Assembly: GCF_900163965.1 (NCBI RefSeq) | Contig: NZ_FULE01000023.1 | Location: forward strand, 1-53,203 | Reading direction: 5' to 3' | Origin: Vibrio ruber DSM 16370 | Lineage (GTDB): Bacteria; Pseudomonadota; Gammaproteobacteria; Enterobacterales; Vibrionaceae | Length of the DNA: 53,203 nt | Part shown: piece by piece, positions 1 through 9,806 of the stretch | Layout of the letters: every line of letters begins with the position of its first letter | Numbering within the stretch: the stretch's first letter is position 1 | Made by a program: the position numbers and the translations under genes | The notes under the pieces: generated by a model | What the model saw: only the letters and a program-made list of their open reading frames with translations | Told to the model about the DNA's origin: nothing | Databases searched by the model: none

Positions 1-164
1 AGCCGACGGGCTTCGGAGACATCCATTCCCGCATATTTTTTGCGCCAGGTGTAAAAAGTCGCATCCGAGATCCCGTGTTTACGGCACAACTCCCTGACGG
101 GAATACCTGCTTCGGCTTCTTTAAGAATGGTAATGATCTGTTGTTCGTTGAATCGCTTCTTCAT
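1..164 (-). CDS. IS3-family transposase OrfA, N-terminal part (runs off the window)
   Basis: The product begins MKKRFNEQQIITILKEAEAG and continues through PVRELCRKHGISDATFYTWR, the helix-turn-helix DNA-binding segment of IS3-family OrfA proteins, followed by KKYAGMDVSEARRL at the window edge. OrfA binds the terminal repeats; in this family it is joined to OrfB by programmed frameshifting to give the full transposase. The ATG at 164 is chosen because AAGGAG lies about 9 bases upstream and because MKKRF is a usual start; in-frame ATGs at 170 and 173 are closer to the ribosome site. About 54 codons are visible, and they are intact. Confidence 0.85.
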   Translation of the reverse strand, partial: MKKRFNEQQIITILKEAEAGIPVRELCRKHGISDATFYTWRKKYAGMDVSEARR

Positions 165-233
165 GTTCATCATCTCCTTGGTTGGATGAACATCACTAAG
201 TATAGACTGGACTAGATTTAGGGGAGCAGGTCA
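1..233 (-). mobile_element. IS3-family insertion sequence, orfA-side end (partial)
   Basis: The outer end reads TGACCTGCTCCCC on the minus strand, ending at base 233, and matches in inverted orientation the TGACCTGCCCCC at the element end at 52972. That pairing of terminal repeats, plus an orfA start on this side and an orfB tail on the other, identifies the two ends of one type of IS3-family element. Only the first 233 bases are in the window; the rest lies off the left edge. The insertion lies inside the 3' end of an EamA transporter gene. The flanking target duplication cannot be checked because the far end is missing. Confidence 0.85.
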
Positions 234-1100
234 CGTAATCACAATCGCAATACCGAGTAATTGTAGCTGCGTGACAGCCTGACCAAGCATGAATGAGGTA
301 AGTACTGAAAAGATTGGAACAAAGTTGAAAAACAGAGCTGCATTGGCTGAACCAAGGTGTCTCACCCCATTTAACCACAACAAGTAACCCGCAACAGTGC
401 CGAATACACCAATGTAAACTACTTCCGAGATCCCCAATCCGGTACTATTCCACAATTCCGTAAACGGATGTACTTGCGGTGATACCAGACACATGATACC
501 AATCACCGAAGCACCGCTCAGCATACCGACGAAAGTATAAGGAATCACAGGCATCCAACGGCTAATCCCCTGACTGAAATAGGTATAAAAACTCCAAGCA
601 AGCATCCCACCAAAGATCAACTGATCACCGTGGTTGATCCGCATGGAGAATAACGCTTCAAAATGACCGTTCGTAATCACCATCAATACACCTGCCAGAC
701 TCACCAAGAGACTAAAAGTTTGTACCAAAGACGGTAAAGTCCGCAGTGCAATACACGCAATGAGTGATGTCATCAGTGGGCTCAGCGCCATAATTAATGA
801 ACCGTTGGTCGCATTAGTCGTCGCCAAACCAGTAAACAGGCCGAGGTTGAGACCACCAACCCCGACAATACTGACCGCAATGACCCAACACCATTGATAT
901 ACGCTCAAGTGCATTTTGGGTATACGTTTAACCTTTAGGTATACCACCAAACATGAGGCAGCAATCACAAAGCGCCAGAACACTAAGGTGAGCGCGTGTA
1001 CTTCTTCTAACGCATGTTTACCAATTGGAAAGCTGCTGCCCCAAAAGAAGGTACAGATAATGAGTAGAACAACCGCTTGTATCATTGAATTAGATTTCAT
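231..1100 (-). pseudogene. EamA/DMT-family membrane transporter, C-terminus cut off by IS
   Basis: This is a drug/metabolite-transporter (EamA, RhaT-like) protein with about ten hydrophobic segments in two repeated halves. Typical features are FFWGSSFPIGKHAL near the N-terminus and FGTVAGYLLWLNGVRHLG in the second half. Members export amino acids or other metabolites across the inner membrane; the substrate here is unknown. The start at 1100 is preceded by CGGAG at good spacing; an earlier in-frame ATG at 1151 has no such site. The protein stops after GIAIVIT, in the middle of the last helix, because the first three bases of the IS (TGA) act as an in-frame stop. The loss is probably only 10 to 20 residues, so some function could remain. 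It is divergent from a LysR gene that probably controls it. Confidence 0.75.
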
Positions 1101-1193
1101 CGTCACTCCGAATGACTTGTCAAAACTTATTGAGTAGTGTATTAGTTTCAATAATTAGATAAACAAGCAATTTTAAGACGGTAAATACCAATA

Positions 1194-2084
1194 ATGAAAC
1201 CTGGTTATTCATTGGACGATCTACGCTGTTTTTGTGCTGTAGCACGTGCCGGCAGCTTCAAAGAAGCAGCCCAATCTTTAGGGATGCCTCTCTCAACATT
1301 GAGCCGCCGTATCCGACAACTTGAAACGGATCTACAGCTTCGGCTACTCAATCGGGACGCTCATCGGGTTGCATTAACCAGCACCGGAGAGCAATATTTT
1401 CAGCGCTCCGCGATGCTGTTCGACGAGCTTAATGGTATCGACGAAGATCTTCATCGGGATAAATATCAGCCGCAGGGAAAAATCCGTATTTCTGCACCAA
1501 TCAATGCTGGCTCATACTTCCTACGAGATATCTTTTATGATTTTTTGCTGCAATATCCGGATATTCAGCTCGATCTGAATTTTTCCAACTCTCTGATTGA
1601 TATTGAAGCGGAAGGGATGGATGTTGTGTTTCGGGTCGGCGATCTGGTCGTCGACAACTGGATTGCCCGGCCACTAAAACATATCCATTTTATTTTGTGC
1701 TCCCATTCTGATTACGATACTTCCGGCATCACAACACCAGAAAAGCTATGCGGTCATCCCACCATTATTTGTCGCCCTATGATACCGTGGCAGTTAGTAC
1801 ACAAAGAGAACGGTGAAACGTTTGATTATCAACCCAAGAGAAGAATCAGGCTGGAAGTAGACGAAATCCTGACATTAGTACACGCCATTAAAGCAGGGCT
1901 CGGTATCGGATACGTGCCGGATTACTTTGCACTGCCGATGATAGCTCAGGGGGAAATCAGCCATGTGCTGCCTGACTGGCACAGTAAAGCGCGCACATTA
2001 TTTATGCTATATCGCGATCGTGACAGTTTACCAATGCGAGTACGCCTGTTCATCGAATTTGTTATCAAGCACTTTGAACAGTAA
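1194..2084 (+). CDS. LysR-family transcriptional regulator
   Basis: The protein has 296 residues, typical LysR length. The N-terminal winged helix-turn-helix is at residues 7-65 (LDDLRCFCAVARAGSFKEAA, then STLSRRIRQLE), followed by a linker and a periplasmic-binding-protein-like effector domain from about residue 90. The sequence resembles the large LysR subgroup whose members often sit divergent to a transporter or oxidoreductase that they control. The EamA gene starts only 93 bases away on the other strand, so it is the likely target; the effector is unknown. No good ribosome site precedes the ATG. Confidence 0.85.
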   Translation: MKPGYSLDDLRCFCAVARAGSFKEAAQSLGMPLSTLSRRIRQLETDLQLRLLNRDAHRVALTSTGEQYFQRSAMLFDELNGIDEDLHRDKYQPQGKIRISAPINAGSYFLRDIFYDFLLQYPDIQLDLNFSNSLIDIEAEGMDVVFRVGDLVVDNWIARPLKHIHFILCSHSDYDTSGITTPEKLCGHPTIICRPMIPWQLVHKENGETFDYQPKRRIRLEVDEILTLVHAIKAGLGIGYVPDYFALPMIAQGEISHVLPDWHSKARTLFMLYRDRDSLPMRVRLFIEFVIKHFEQ

Positions 2085-2129
2085 TGGTATTTTAGAGTTG
2101 CAATGAATATACGAATTCGCCTTGTTAAT

Positions 2130-3197
2130 CTAAAACAACGCCATTTGATCACCACACTGAGGCGGGACTTGAAAGCGGCTACAATCCAACTGTTCGGACT
2201 TTCGTTCTTCAACACTCATTTTACGCCGTGCCAGATGGAAGCGTTGTCGAATGAAATCAGCATAAACCCCGGTACCAGTCATTCGTTTGCCAAATTCACC
2301 TTGATAGAGTTGTCCGCCATGCATACTACGGAGATGACTAAGGACTCGCTCAGCCCGGAGAGGAAAATACGTGTGTAACCAATCTTCAAATAAGGGAGCA
2401 ACCTCATGGGGTAAACGTAACATCACATATCCGACACGCTCAGCACCAGCTTCAACACTTGCCTGAACTAATGTCTCCATTTCATGATCATTAATAAAAG
2501 GGATCACCGGCGCAATCATCACTGTCACAGGTATATTTTTTTCGCTCAACGCACGAATCATTTTTAAACGGACAGACCCCGGAACCGCTCTGGGCTCGAG
2601 CCGACGCGATAAGTCATTATCAAGTGTGGTTAAACTGACACCGACATGAACCAGATGCTCTGAGGCCATCAATTGCAACAGGTCGATATCTCTCAAAATC
2701 AGAGAGCTTTTCGTGATCAAAGAAACCGGTTGTCTATATGCATAGGCAATATTCAATAGGCTACGAGTGATCTTCAGTTCTTTTTCTATAGGTTGATAGG
2801 CATCAGTATTGATACCGAGCGCAATCGGTTGACACTGATAATTCGGATGTCTGAGTTCTTTTTCAAAAATCTCGGCTGCATTTATTTTGGCCGTCAGGCG
2901 TGTTTCAAAATCAATACCGGGAGAAAGATCCAAATATGCGTGCGTCGGACGGGCAAAACAATAGATACAACCATGTTCGCAGCCCCGATACGGATTCACC
3001 GAAAGACGGAACGGAATATCCGGCGACTGGTTCGATGTAATCAAGGTTTTTGCATATTCGTAACGGATCTCAGTCTCTGGTGAAGAGACTGGATGAAAAT
3101 CATTCTCCGTCTCTATAATGTGAACTTCAAAACGCCCGGGAATGGCAGACATCGTTCCACGGCCTTGAAATCGTTTTCCAGATACATCGCGTGACAT
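2130..3197 (-). CDS. SplB-like radical SAM protein, PA0069 family, under SOS control
   Basis: This 355-residue protein has the radical-SAM cluster motif CEHGCIYC (Cys73, Cys77, Cys80) in the context NPYRGCEHGCIYCFARPTHA, which is typical of the SplB-type group (COG1533) related to spore photoproduct lyase. The cysteines hold a [4Fe-4S] cluster that cleaves S-adenosylmethionine to start radical chemistry. The substrate of the PA0069 group is not established, as far as I know. A near-perfect LexA box lies 16 bases before the start codon, and from memory the Pseudomonas aeruginosa PA0069 gene also belongs to the LexA regulon. Together these point to DNA damage repair; that is inference. The gene is monocistronic and converges with the LysR gene. 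Confidence 0.85.
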   Translation of the reverse strand: MSRDVSGKRFQGRGTMSAIPGRFEVHIIETENDFHPVSSPETEIRYEYAKTLITSNQSPDIPFRLSVNPYRGCEHGCIYCFARPTHAYLDLSPGIDFETRLTAKINAAEIFEKELRHPNYQCQPIALGINTDAYQPIEKELKITRSLLNIAYAYRQPVSLITKSSLILRDIDLLQLMASEHLVHVGVSLTTLDNDLSRRLEPRAVPGSVRLKMIRALSEKNIPVTVMIAPVIPFINDHEMETLVQASVEAGAERVGYVMLRLPHEVAPLFEDWLHTYFPLRAERVLSHLRSMHGGQLYQGEFGKRMTGTGVYADFIRQRFHLARRKMSVEERKSEQLDCSRFQVPPQCGDQMALF

Positions 3198-3212
3198 AAT
3201 AACAACTCACAA

Positions 3213-3232
3213 TACTGTTTTTATATACAGTA
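3213..3232 (-). promoter_or_regulatory. LexA (SOS) box of the SplB-like gene
   Basis: The 20 bases TACTGTTTTTATATACAGTA hold the invariant CTGT-N8-ACAG core and match 18 of 20 positions of the Escherichia coli consensus. They sit 16 bases upstream of the radical SAM start codon, where bound LexA would block transcription. No other gene starts nearby on the opposite strand. Confidence 0.9.
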
Positions 3233-3400
3233 TATCATAAGTAATATTTCTCGATATCGCGATCTAATTTTTGTCATTCACGAAACTACAATCATGTCCT
3301 GCATGACTGATACTTTCAAAAACTAACAATCGCATGCAATACAGGTAAGCAAGGAATTGATGAATGGAGTCAGACGGAGAAAAGATTAGGATGGGATGCA

Positions 3401-3432
3401 GCTCTCAATGCAAAAGGGTACTCGTTGAGAGC
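3401..3432. repeat. 8-bp perfect inverted repeat, 16-base loop
   Basis: GCTCTCAA at 3401-3408 is mirrored by TTGAGAGC at 3425-3432. It lies just beyond the 3' end of nqrM on the minus strand. There is no T-tract, so it is at most a weak or factor-dependent terminator or an mRNA 3' end stabiliser. Confidence 0.4.
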
Positions 3433-3461
3433 AACATAGATATAAACCAAGTCCAGCTCAG

Positions 3462-3695
3462 TTAAACAATACGGTCTTTGTTCCACTCAGCTAAACGTTC
3501 AGCTCTGGCAGCAGCTTTTGCTTCACGTTTCTTGCGAGCATCACAAGGTTCAGGGCAGTTGCAAACTTTTTCAATCCCGACAGCGCCCAAGCCGCCACAG
3601 CTACCACTCACCATTTTCTTTTGGAATATATATCCAACCGCCATTGCAGCAATCACAACAACAAACATTGCAAAAGTGATTAGGAAAGTACTCAT
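3462..3695 (-). CDS. nqrM: NqrM, Na+-NQR maturation factor (DUF539)
   Basis: This 77-residue protein has one N-terminal membrane helix (about residues 4-24) and then a cysteine-rich stretch, SGSCGGLGAVGIEKVCNCPE, with Cys33, Cys45, Cys47 and Cys51, and a charged C-terminus. This is the layout of NqrM, which is needed to install the iron centre bound by NqrD and NqrE in the sodium pump. A good ribosome site (GAGG, 7 bases) precedes the ATG. In Vibrio it normally follows apbE at the end of the nqr operon; here it follows nqrF after a 251-base gap with no apbE, and a possible terminator in the gap suggests it may have its own promoter. Confidence 0.92.
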   Translation of the reverse strand: MSTFLITFAMFVVVIAAMAVGYIFQKKMVSGSCGGLGAVGIEKVCNCPEPCDARKKREAKAAARAERLAEWNKDRIV

Positions 3696-3888
3696 ATTTA
3701 TACCTCATTCACGGTTTAGACTGGCGGGAAACAATCCGGAGACGGTTTCTTTGAACTCAAATAACCACAATGTCAGTGATTCATTCACAGACTGCTCCTC
3801 TTGCCCGATGACCAAAAGCCTTAATCTCACCAAGCTTTGGCTCCCAGATAAGAGAGCTCTGTGATTCACCTACAAAATACAGCATCTG

Positions 3889-3921
3889 GATAAAACAATG
3901 GCTGACTTTACAGCCAGCCAT
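3889..3921 (-). terminator. Probable Rho-independent terminator after nqrF
   Basis: ATGGCTG and CAGCCAT (3898-3904 and 3915-3921) form a 7-bp stem around a 10-base loop. On the minus strand it is followed by TTGTTTTAT, 26 bases after the nqrF stop. It would end most nqr operon transcripts and separate nqrM. Confidence 0.55.
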
Positions 3922-3946
3922 ATTATACAAGAGATGAAATGACAGC

Positions 3947-5170
3947 TTAACCGCCGAAGTCATCCAGAAGAATATTCTCTTCTTCGACACCCAGCTCTTT
4001 TAGCATGTTAATCACAGCTGCATTCATCACTGGTGGTCCACACATGTAGTATTCACAATCTTCAGGAGCATCATGATCCTTCAGATAGTTCTCATACAGA
4101 ACGTTGTGAATAAAACCGGTATAACCATCCCAGTTATCTTCTGGTAATGGATCGGACAGCGCACAGAACCATTTGAAGTTGTCGTTTTCTTCTTGCAGTT
4201 CATCAAAATCTTCTACGTAGAACATTTCACGCTTCGAACGAGCACCATACCAGAAACTGATCTTACGTTTAGACTTCAGACGTTTCAGCTGATCAAAGAT
4301 ATGTGAACGCATTGGCGCCATACCAGCACCACCACCGATAAAGACCATTTCTGCATCGGTATCTTTAGCGAAGAACTCACCAAATGGACCAGAAATTGTA
4401 ACTTTATCGCCTTCTTTCAGAGACCAGATATAAGATGACATTTGACCTGGTGGTACATTCGGATTATTCGGTGGCGGAGTTGCAATCCGAACATTCAGCA
4501 TGATAATGCCAAATTCTTCAGGATAGTTTGCCATCGAATATGCCCGAATGATGTCTTCGTCGACTTTCGACTCATAACGGAACAGGTTAAATTTTTCCCA
4601 ATCAGAGCGATACTCTTCAGGGACATCAAAATCAGAGTACTTAATATGGTGTGCCGGTGCTTCAATCTGGATATATCCACCCGCACGGAACGGTACAGAT
4701 TCACCATCAGGGATTTGTAACTTCAGCTCCTTAATAAAAGTCGCCTTGTTATCATTGGAGATAACCGTACATTCCCACTTTTTCACCCCAAAGATATCTT
4801 CCGGCAACTCAATTTCCATATCTGTTTTTACGGAAACCTGACATGCCAGACGTTCACCTTCACGAGCTTCACCTTTGGAAATATGGCTTAATTCTGTAGG
4901 AAGAATATCACCACCACCCGATTTCACTCTTACTTTGCACTGGCCACAAGAGCCACCACCACCACAAGCGGATGAGACAAAAATCCCCGATCCCGCCAGT
5001 GCGCCCAGAAGTTTACCGCCCGGGCTTGTGACGATCGCTTTATCAGGATCGTCGTTAATTAGAATCGTAATGTCACCTGTTGGAACCAGCTTAGATTTGG
5101 CGAATAGAATCACCAAAACTAAAGCCAGTACAATCAGAGTAAACATCACTACACCAAGAATAATGTCCAT
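3947..5170 (-). CDS. nqrF: Na+-NQR subunit F, NADH dehydrogenase (FAD, 2Fe-2S)
   Basis: NqrF is the entry point of electrons into the sodium-translocating NADH:ubiquinone oxidoreductase. It has one N-terminal membrane helix (residues 3-24), a ferredoxin-like domain whose cysteines at 69, 75, 78 and 110 hold a [2Fe-2S] cluster, and a ferredoxin-NADP reductase-like module with an FAD site ([11 protein letters not shown]) and an NADH site ([24 protein letters not shown]). At 407 residues it is full length. It is the last of six nqr genes, 32 bases after nqrE. Confidence 0.97.
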   Translation of the reverse strand: MDIILGVVMFTLIVLALVLVILFAKSKLVPTGDITILINDDPDKAIVTSPGGKLLGALAGSGIFVSSACGGGGSCGQCKVRVKSGGGDILPTELSHISKGEAREGERLACQVSVKTDMEIELPEDIFGVKKWECTVISNDNKATFIKELKLQIPDGESVPFRAGGYIQIEAPAHHIKYSDFDVPEEYRSDWEKFNLFRYESKVDEDIIRAYSMANYPEEFGIIMLNVRIATPPPNNPNVPPGQMSSYIWSLKEGDKVTISGPFGEFFAKDTDAEMVFIGGGAGMAPMRSHIFDQLKRLKSKRKISFWYGARSKREMFYVEDFDELQEENDNFKWFCALSDPLPEDNWDGYTGFIHNVLYENYLKDHDAPEDCEYYMCGPPVMNAAVINMLKELGVEEENILLDDFGG

Positions 5171-5202
5171 TGACTATTCCTTATTGCTGCGGTTTACCCG
5201 AC

Positions 5203-5799
5203 TTACAGTTGAACACCAGAGAATGACATAAAGCCTAACGCCATTAGACCGACCGTGATAAACGTGATACCAAGACCACGCAACCCGGGAGGGACGTCAG
5301 AATATTTCATTTTCTCACGGATACCTGCAAGCGCAACGATTGCAAGCATCCAACCAGCACCGGAGCCAAAGCCATAGACAATTGACTCAGCAAAATCATA
5401 CTCGCGCTGTACCATAAACGATACACCACCAAAGATCGCACAGTTCACCGTAATGAGCGGTAAGAAAATACCCAGTGCGTTGTATAAAGGTGGGAAGAAA
5501 CGGTCAAGTACCATTTCCAGAATCTGTACTAACGCGGCGATTACCCCGATGAAAGTGATAAAGTTCAGGAAAGTCAGATCAACACCATCGACCAGTGCAT
5601 TTTCTTTCAAAACAAGGTTATAAACCAAGTTATTGACTGGCACAGAAATGGTTAACACAACAGTAACGGCAATCCCCAAGCCAAATGCTGTTTTGACTTG
5701 CTTTGAAACAGCCAGAAACGTACACATCCCCAGAAAGAAAGCCAGAGCCATGTTTTCCAGGAAAATGGATCGTACGAGCAAACTAATATAATGTTCCAT
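5203..5799 (-). CDS. nqrE: Na+-NQR subunit E
   Basis: This is a 198-residue integral membrane protein with six predicted helices, homologous to RnfA and forming with NqrD the pair of inverted-topology subunits in the membrane core. Each contributes cysteines to the iron centre between them; [12 protein letters not shown] and VNCAIFGG supply the two cysteines here. It passes electrons from NqrF toward NqrC. The reading frame starts 6 bases after the nqrD stop, so the two are translated together. Confidence 0.96.
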   Translation of the reverse strand: MEHYISLLVRSIFLENMALAFFLGMCTFLAVSKQVKTAFGLGIAVTVVLTISVPVNNLVYNLVLKENALVDGVDLTFLNFITFIGVIAALVQILEMVLDRFFPPLYNALGIFLPLITVNCAIFGGVSFMVQREYDFAESIVYGFGSGAGWMLAIVALAGIREKMKYSDVPPGLRGLGITFITVGLMALGFMSFSGVQL

Positions 5800-5805
5800 T
5801 GTTCC

Positions 5806-6438
5806 TTACTCCTTCGCTTCCACTTGTTCTGGTTTGAATACACGGATGATCCAAATTAAGAAGCCGATCAAGAAGAATGCAGATGGTGCAAGCAGCATCA
5901 AACCGTTTGGCTGATACCAACCGCCATTATTTACCAATGGCAGAACTTCCATCCCAAAAATCTTACCCGAACCGAATAATTCACGGAAAAAGCCGACGCT
6001 GATCAGGACAAAACCATACCCGAGGCCATTGGCAATTCCATCAATTAATGAAGGAATCGGGGCTTCTTTCATCGCAAATGCTTCAGCACGTCCCATAACA
6101 ATACAGTTCGTGATAATCAGACCGACAAAAACTGAAAGCTGTTTAGAAATTTCATAAAGATATGCTTTCAGAACTTGGTCAACCACAATTACCAATGAAG
6201 CAATAATTGCCATCTGGACAATAATCCTCACACTGTTAGGAATATGGTTGCGAATCAATGAAACGAAAAAGTTAGAAAGTGCAGTTACAAACATGACCGC
6301 TACCGTCATTACAAATGCTGTTTCAAGCTTCGTCGTGACCGCTAATGCAGAACATACACCAAGAACCTGTAACGCAATCGGGTTGTTGTCCAACACTGGC
6401 CCTAACAGACTCTTTTTCAGATCTTTCACAGTAGACAT
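5806..6438 (-). CDS. nqrD: Na+-NQR subunit D
   Basis: This 210-residue membrane protein with six predicted helices is the partner of NqrE and homolog of RnfE. The segments [17 protein letters not shown] and [18 protein letters not shown] carry the cysteines that, with those of NqrE, bind the iron centre inside the membrane. Its start overlaps the nqrC stop by one base. Confidence 0.96.
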   Translation of the reverse strand: MSTVKDLKKSLLGPVLDNNPIALQVLGVCSALAVTTKLETAFVMTVAVMFVTALSNFFVSLIRNHIPNSVRIIVQMAIIASLVIVVDQVLKAYLYEISKQLSVFVGLIITNCIVMGRAEAFAMKEAPIPSLIDGIANGLGYGFVLISVGFFRELFGSGKIFGMEVLPLVNNGGWYQPNGLMLLAPSAFFLIGFLIWIIRVFKPEQVEAKE

Positions 6439-7223
6439 TAGTTCAGACCTCCGTCACGGACTTTTGCCAAGAATGGACCAAAGCCCTTATCCCCCAGCCA
6501 GAAGTCAAATTGATGCTGGACGCCCATACTGGTCAGAGTCGCACCTGAGAGTGCATCTACACCATGTGTCGATCCTGCAGGAGCACCACCTTTGACAATC
6601 TTAATTGCTGGTTTGTGATTTTCATCATAAAGCTTTTTACCGACAAACTGTTGACGCCAGTTTGGGTTTTCCACTTCACCACCGAGCCCGGGAGTTTCAC
6701 CTTGCTCATAGTAAATGATGCCATCAACTGTATTACCATCTGTCTCTACAGCAATAAAAGCATACATCATTGACCATAGCCCTTTACCATGAATTGGCAG
6801 GATCAGACGCTGAATTTTGCCATCACGCTTCACAAGATAGACCAAACCATAATCAGCTCTATAGCGGATTTTCGCCGGGTCTTCAGATTCAGACAGTTTT
6901 AATGATTCTGATTCATTTTTTGAAGCAGCTCGCTGATCATACTGAGAAGCTGTTTGCCCCTCAGGGGTCTTCTCAACAAGTTCACCGGTTTTAAAATCTA
7001 CCAGTTTCGGCTCGATATATTGTGTGTAAAGTTCTTTTACACTGCCGGATGACATATCAACACCGGAAACTTCCAGAATTTTTTCCTGTTTATCCCGGAC
7101 TGCATTTGTTTGTTGCTGACTACGCAGCCCTACAGCTGCCGTTGAAACGATGATTGAGCACACTAAGCTCAATACGATAACAACAAACAACGTTTTCTTA
7201 ATGCTATCGTTATTGTTTGCCAT
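6438..7223 (-). CDS. nqrC: Na+-NQR subunit C, covalent FMN
   Basis: This 261-residue subunit has an N-terminal membrane helix (about residues 11-31) and a periplasmic FMN-binding domain. FMN is attached by a phosphoester bond to the threonine of the SGAT motif, Thr229 here ([12 protein letters not shown]). Attachment needs the flavin transferase ApbE, whose gene is not found in this cluster. The start overlaps nqrB by 14 bases. Confidence 0.96.
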   Translation of the reverse strand: MANNNDSIKKTLFVVIVLSLVCSIIVSTAAVGLRSQQQTNAVRDKQEKILEVSGVDMSSGSVKELYTQYIEPKLVDFKTGELVEKTPEGQTASQYDQRAASKNESESLKLSESEDPAKIRYRADYGLVYLVKRDGKIQRLILPIHGKGLWSMMYAFIAVETDGNTVDGIIYYEQGETPGLGGEVENPNWRQQFVGKKLYDENHKPAIKIVKGGAPAGSTHGVDALSGATLTSMGVQHQFDFWLGDKGFGPFLAKVRDGGLN

Positions 7224-8460
7224 AGCGCGCTAATCTCCGTTTGACATTCTTTTCAACAACAATATGGTCGAATAATGGTGCAAAAAGATTCGAGAACAGA
7301 ATCGCCAGCATCATACCTTCCGGATAAGCTGGGTTAACAACACGAATCAGAACACACATTGCTCCAATCAACATTCCATAAGCCCATTTACCTTTATCGG
7401 TAAACGATGCTGAAACGGGATCGGTCGCCATAAAGAACATACCAAAAGCAAATCCACCCAAAACCAGGTGCCAATGCCAAGGCATATTAAACATAGCGTT
7501 GGTATCAGAGCCAATCACATTGAACAGGGTTGAAAGCGCAATCATACCGATCATCACACCACCGATAATCCGCCATGAAGCAATCCCCATGTACACGATA
7601 AAAGCAGCACCAATAGCAAGCGCTAACGTAGACACTTCACCAATCGAACCGGGAATATTACCAAGGAACGCATCCATCCAAGAGATAGTAGCACCTGTGA
7701 CATTATTCACTAATGCACTATGACCACCTTGTGCCCATTGACTCAGCGCTGTTGCACCGGAGAAACCATCAGCGGCGGTCCAAACCACATCACCGGAGAT
7801 CTGAGCCGGATAAGCAAAGAACAGGAAAGCACGGCCAGCTAATGCTGGGTTGAGGAAGTTACGCCCCGTACCACCAAAGACTTCTTTACCGACGACAACA
7901 CCAAAGGTGATCCCCAGAGCGGCTTGCCATAAGGGCAATGTAGGCGGAACAATCAGTGCAAACAGAATTGATGTAACAAAGAAACCTTCGTTGACTTCAT
8001 GTTTCCGTACAATACAGAACAAGACTTCCCAAAAACCACCGACAATAAATACGGTCAGGTAAATCGGAAGGAAATATGTCGCACCAAGCAACATTTTACT
8101 GCCCCATCCTGCCGAGTCGGCCATCAGGGTACCGCCCAATAGTTCAGTAAACCAGTAATGCCAGTTGCCATCGATCACACTTGCCAGTTGTTGACCTTGA
8201 TACAAGTGATTTAATGCAGCAATTGCCTGACCACCAGCGTTATACATCCCCCAGAACATTGCAGGGAAAACTGCCAACCAGACCATGATCATGATGCGCT
8301 TTAGATCAACGCTATCACGGACATGCGAGCTTTTTCTTGTTACCGTGCCCGGTGTATAGAAAATTGTTGCTGCTGCTTCATACAGTGCATACAACTTCTC
8401 ATACTTGGCGCCCGGCTCAAAATGATGCTCGATGTCTTCAAGAAACTTTTTAAGACCCAT
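7210..8460 (-). CDS. nqrB: Na+-NQR subunit B, covalent FMN and riboflavin
   Basis: The largest membrane subunit (416 residues) is homologous to RnfD. It carries covalent FMN on the threonine of [11 protein letters not shown] (Thr237), non-covalent riboflavin, the quinone site and, from structural work on the V. cholerae enzyme, the sodium pathway. The match to the Vibrio family is very close over the whole length, including the C-terminal [20 protein letters not shown]. It starts 5 bases after nqrA. Confidence 0.97.
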   Translation of the reverse strand: MGLKKFLEDIEHHFEPGAKYEKLYALYEAAATIFYTPGTVTRKSSHVRDSVDLKRIMIMVWLAVFPAMFWGMYNAGGQAIAALNHLYQGQQLASVIDGNWHYWFTELLGGTLMADSAGWGSKMLLGATYFLPIYLTVFIVGGFWEVLFCIVRKHEVNEGFFVTSILFALIVPPTLPLWQAALGITFGVVVGKEVFGGTGRNFLNPALAGRAFLFFAYPAQISGDVVWTAADGFSGATALSQWAQGGHSALVNNVTGATISWMDAFLGNIPGSIGEVSTLALAIGAAFIVYMGIASWRIIGGVMIGMIALSTLFNVIGSDTNAMFNMPWHWHLVLGGFAFGMFFMATDPVSASFTDKGKWAYGMLIGAMCVLIRVVNPAYPEGMMLAILFSNLFAPLFDHIVVEKNVKRRLARYGKQ

Positions 8461-8465
8461 GGAAA

Positions 8466-9806
8466 TTACCCTTCCTTCTCAATCTTGTCGAGACACTCAC
8501 GAAGTAACATGCCGTACTCGTATTTGCCCGGACACACAAAGGTACACAGTGAGAGATCTTCTTCATCAAGCTCTAAAATCCCAAGACGCTGAGCACTGTC
8601 AGTGTCACCGGCACAGAGATCGCGAAGCAGCAATGTCGGTTCCATATCAAGTGGCATTATTTTTTCATAATTGCCGATTGGAACCATTGCACGCTCACTA
8701 CCATTTGTGGAAGTCGTCATATTGAAAAGCTGGCCTTGGAAAAGGTGTCCAAGGTACGAACGTGTGACTGAGAATTTATGTTTACCGGGAACTAACCAGC
8801 CAAACAATTCTTTCTCACGACCTTCTCGAAGCACTGAAACTTGCAGATGGTAACGGCCAAGATAAGCATGAGGACCACTGGCTTTCACTCCGGAAAGGAC
8901 TGAACCAGAAATCACGCGAACTTCTCCGGGCATAATTTCGTTATCGATCAATTCGTCTAAGCTAGCACCAATTGTCGTACGGACCAGACGAGGTTTATTC
9001 ACCACCGGTCCCGCCAGAGAAACCACACGATCAACGTACAGCTCTCCGGTCAAGAATAAATGACCGATCGCAATAACGTCCTGATAGTTGATACTCCAAG
9101 CGACATGGTTGAGATCCACAGGATAGAGGAAATGCATGTGTGTTCCGGGCAATCCGGCTGGATGTGGCCCTTCGAAGACATGCTCTTCCACATTCGATTG
9201 AGCTGAGCGAGGTAAGCTCTTTCCTTGTTTACAAACGTAGACTTTACCTTCTGTCAAAACAGATAAAACGTCCAAACCTGCAACGAAAGCATCTGATTGT
9301 TCATTGATAATCAGTTGCGGATCAGCAGCCAAAGGATTTGTATCTATTGCAGTAACAAAGATAGCCTTGGTTGCAGAATCGATAGCAGGAACCTTGCTAA
9401 AGGGACGAGTACGGAACGCAGTCCACATGCCGGAATCAACCAGCTGTGTTCTCACTTGCTCGCTATCCAAGCTTGCAAGTTGACCGGCGTCAAACTTACC
9501 GAATGTCTCCTGCGCATCACCGGCAACTTCAATCACAACAGATTGAAGTACCCGTTTTGCACCACGGTTGACTTCGACAACTTTACCGCAGACTGGTGAA
9601 GTAAATTTCACGCCCGGGTTCTTCTTATCTTCAAAAAGAACTTGAGCTTTCTTTACTTCATCACCTACGCGGACATGCATCGTAGGACGCATACCAACGT
9701 ACTCTTCGCCAAGCAAGGCGACTTTGCTGATGGTTTTACCATCACTTATCACCTGGGAAGGAGTTCCAGCAATAGGAAGATCCAATCCCTTCTTTATTGT
9801 AATCAT
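8466..9806 (-). CDS. nqrA: Na+-NQR subunit A
   Basis: The first gene of the nqr operon encodes a cytoplasmic-side soluble subunit of 446 residues when started at [14 protein letters not shown] (ATG at 9806), the same start and length as known Vibrio NqrA. A GTG four codons upstream is also in frame but less likely. NqrA has RnfC-like domains and contacts NqrB near the quinone site; it binds no metal centre. The whole operon runs A to F with overlaps or gaps of a few bases up to 32, so it is one transcript. Confidence 0.97.
   Translation of the reverse strand: MITIKKGLDLPIAGTPSQVISDGKTISKVALLGEEYVGMRPTMHVRVGDEVKKAQVLFEDKKNPGVKFTSPVCGKVVEVNRGAKRVLQSVVIEVAGDAQETFGKFDAGQLASLDSEQVRTQLVDSGMWTAFRTRPFSKVPAIDSATKAIFVTAIDTNPLAADPQLIINEQSDAFVAGLDVLSVLTEGKVYVCKQGKSLPRSAQSNVEEHVFEGPHPAGLPGTHMHFLYPVDLNHVAWSINYQDVIAIGHLFLTGELYVDRVVSLAGPVVNKPRLVRTTIGASLDELIDNEIMPGEVRVISGSVLSGVKASGPHAYLGRYHLQVSVLREGREKELFGWLVPGKHKFSVTRSYLGHLFQGQLFNMTTSTNGSERAMVPIGNYEKIMPLDMEPTLLLRDLCAGDTDSAQRLGILELDEEDLSLCTFVCPGKYEYGMLLRECLDKIEKEG

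Noticed and set aside
3478..3864. 128-codon frame on the plus strand across nqrM and the gap
   Set aside because: It runs antisense to nqrM, whose protein is clearly recognised, and its product has no recognisable features.
3781..3990. 69-codon minus-strand frame overlapping the end of nqrF
   Set aside because: No similarity to ApbE or any family I know, and it would overlap the nqrF coding end and span the terminator hairpin.
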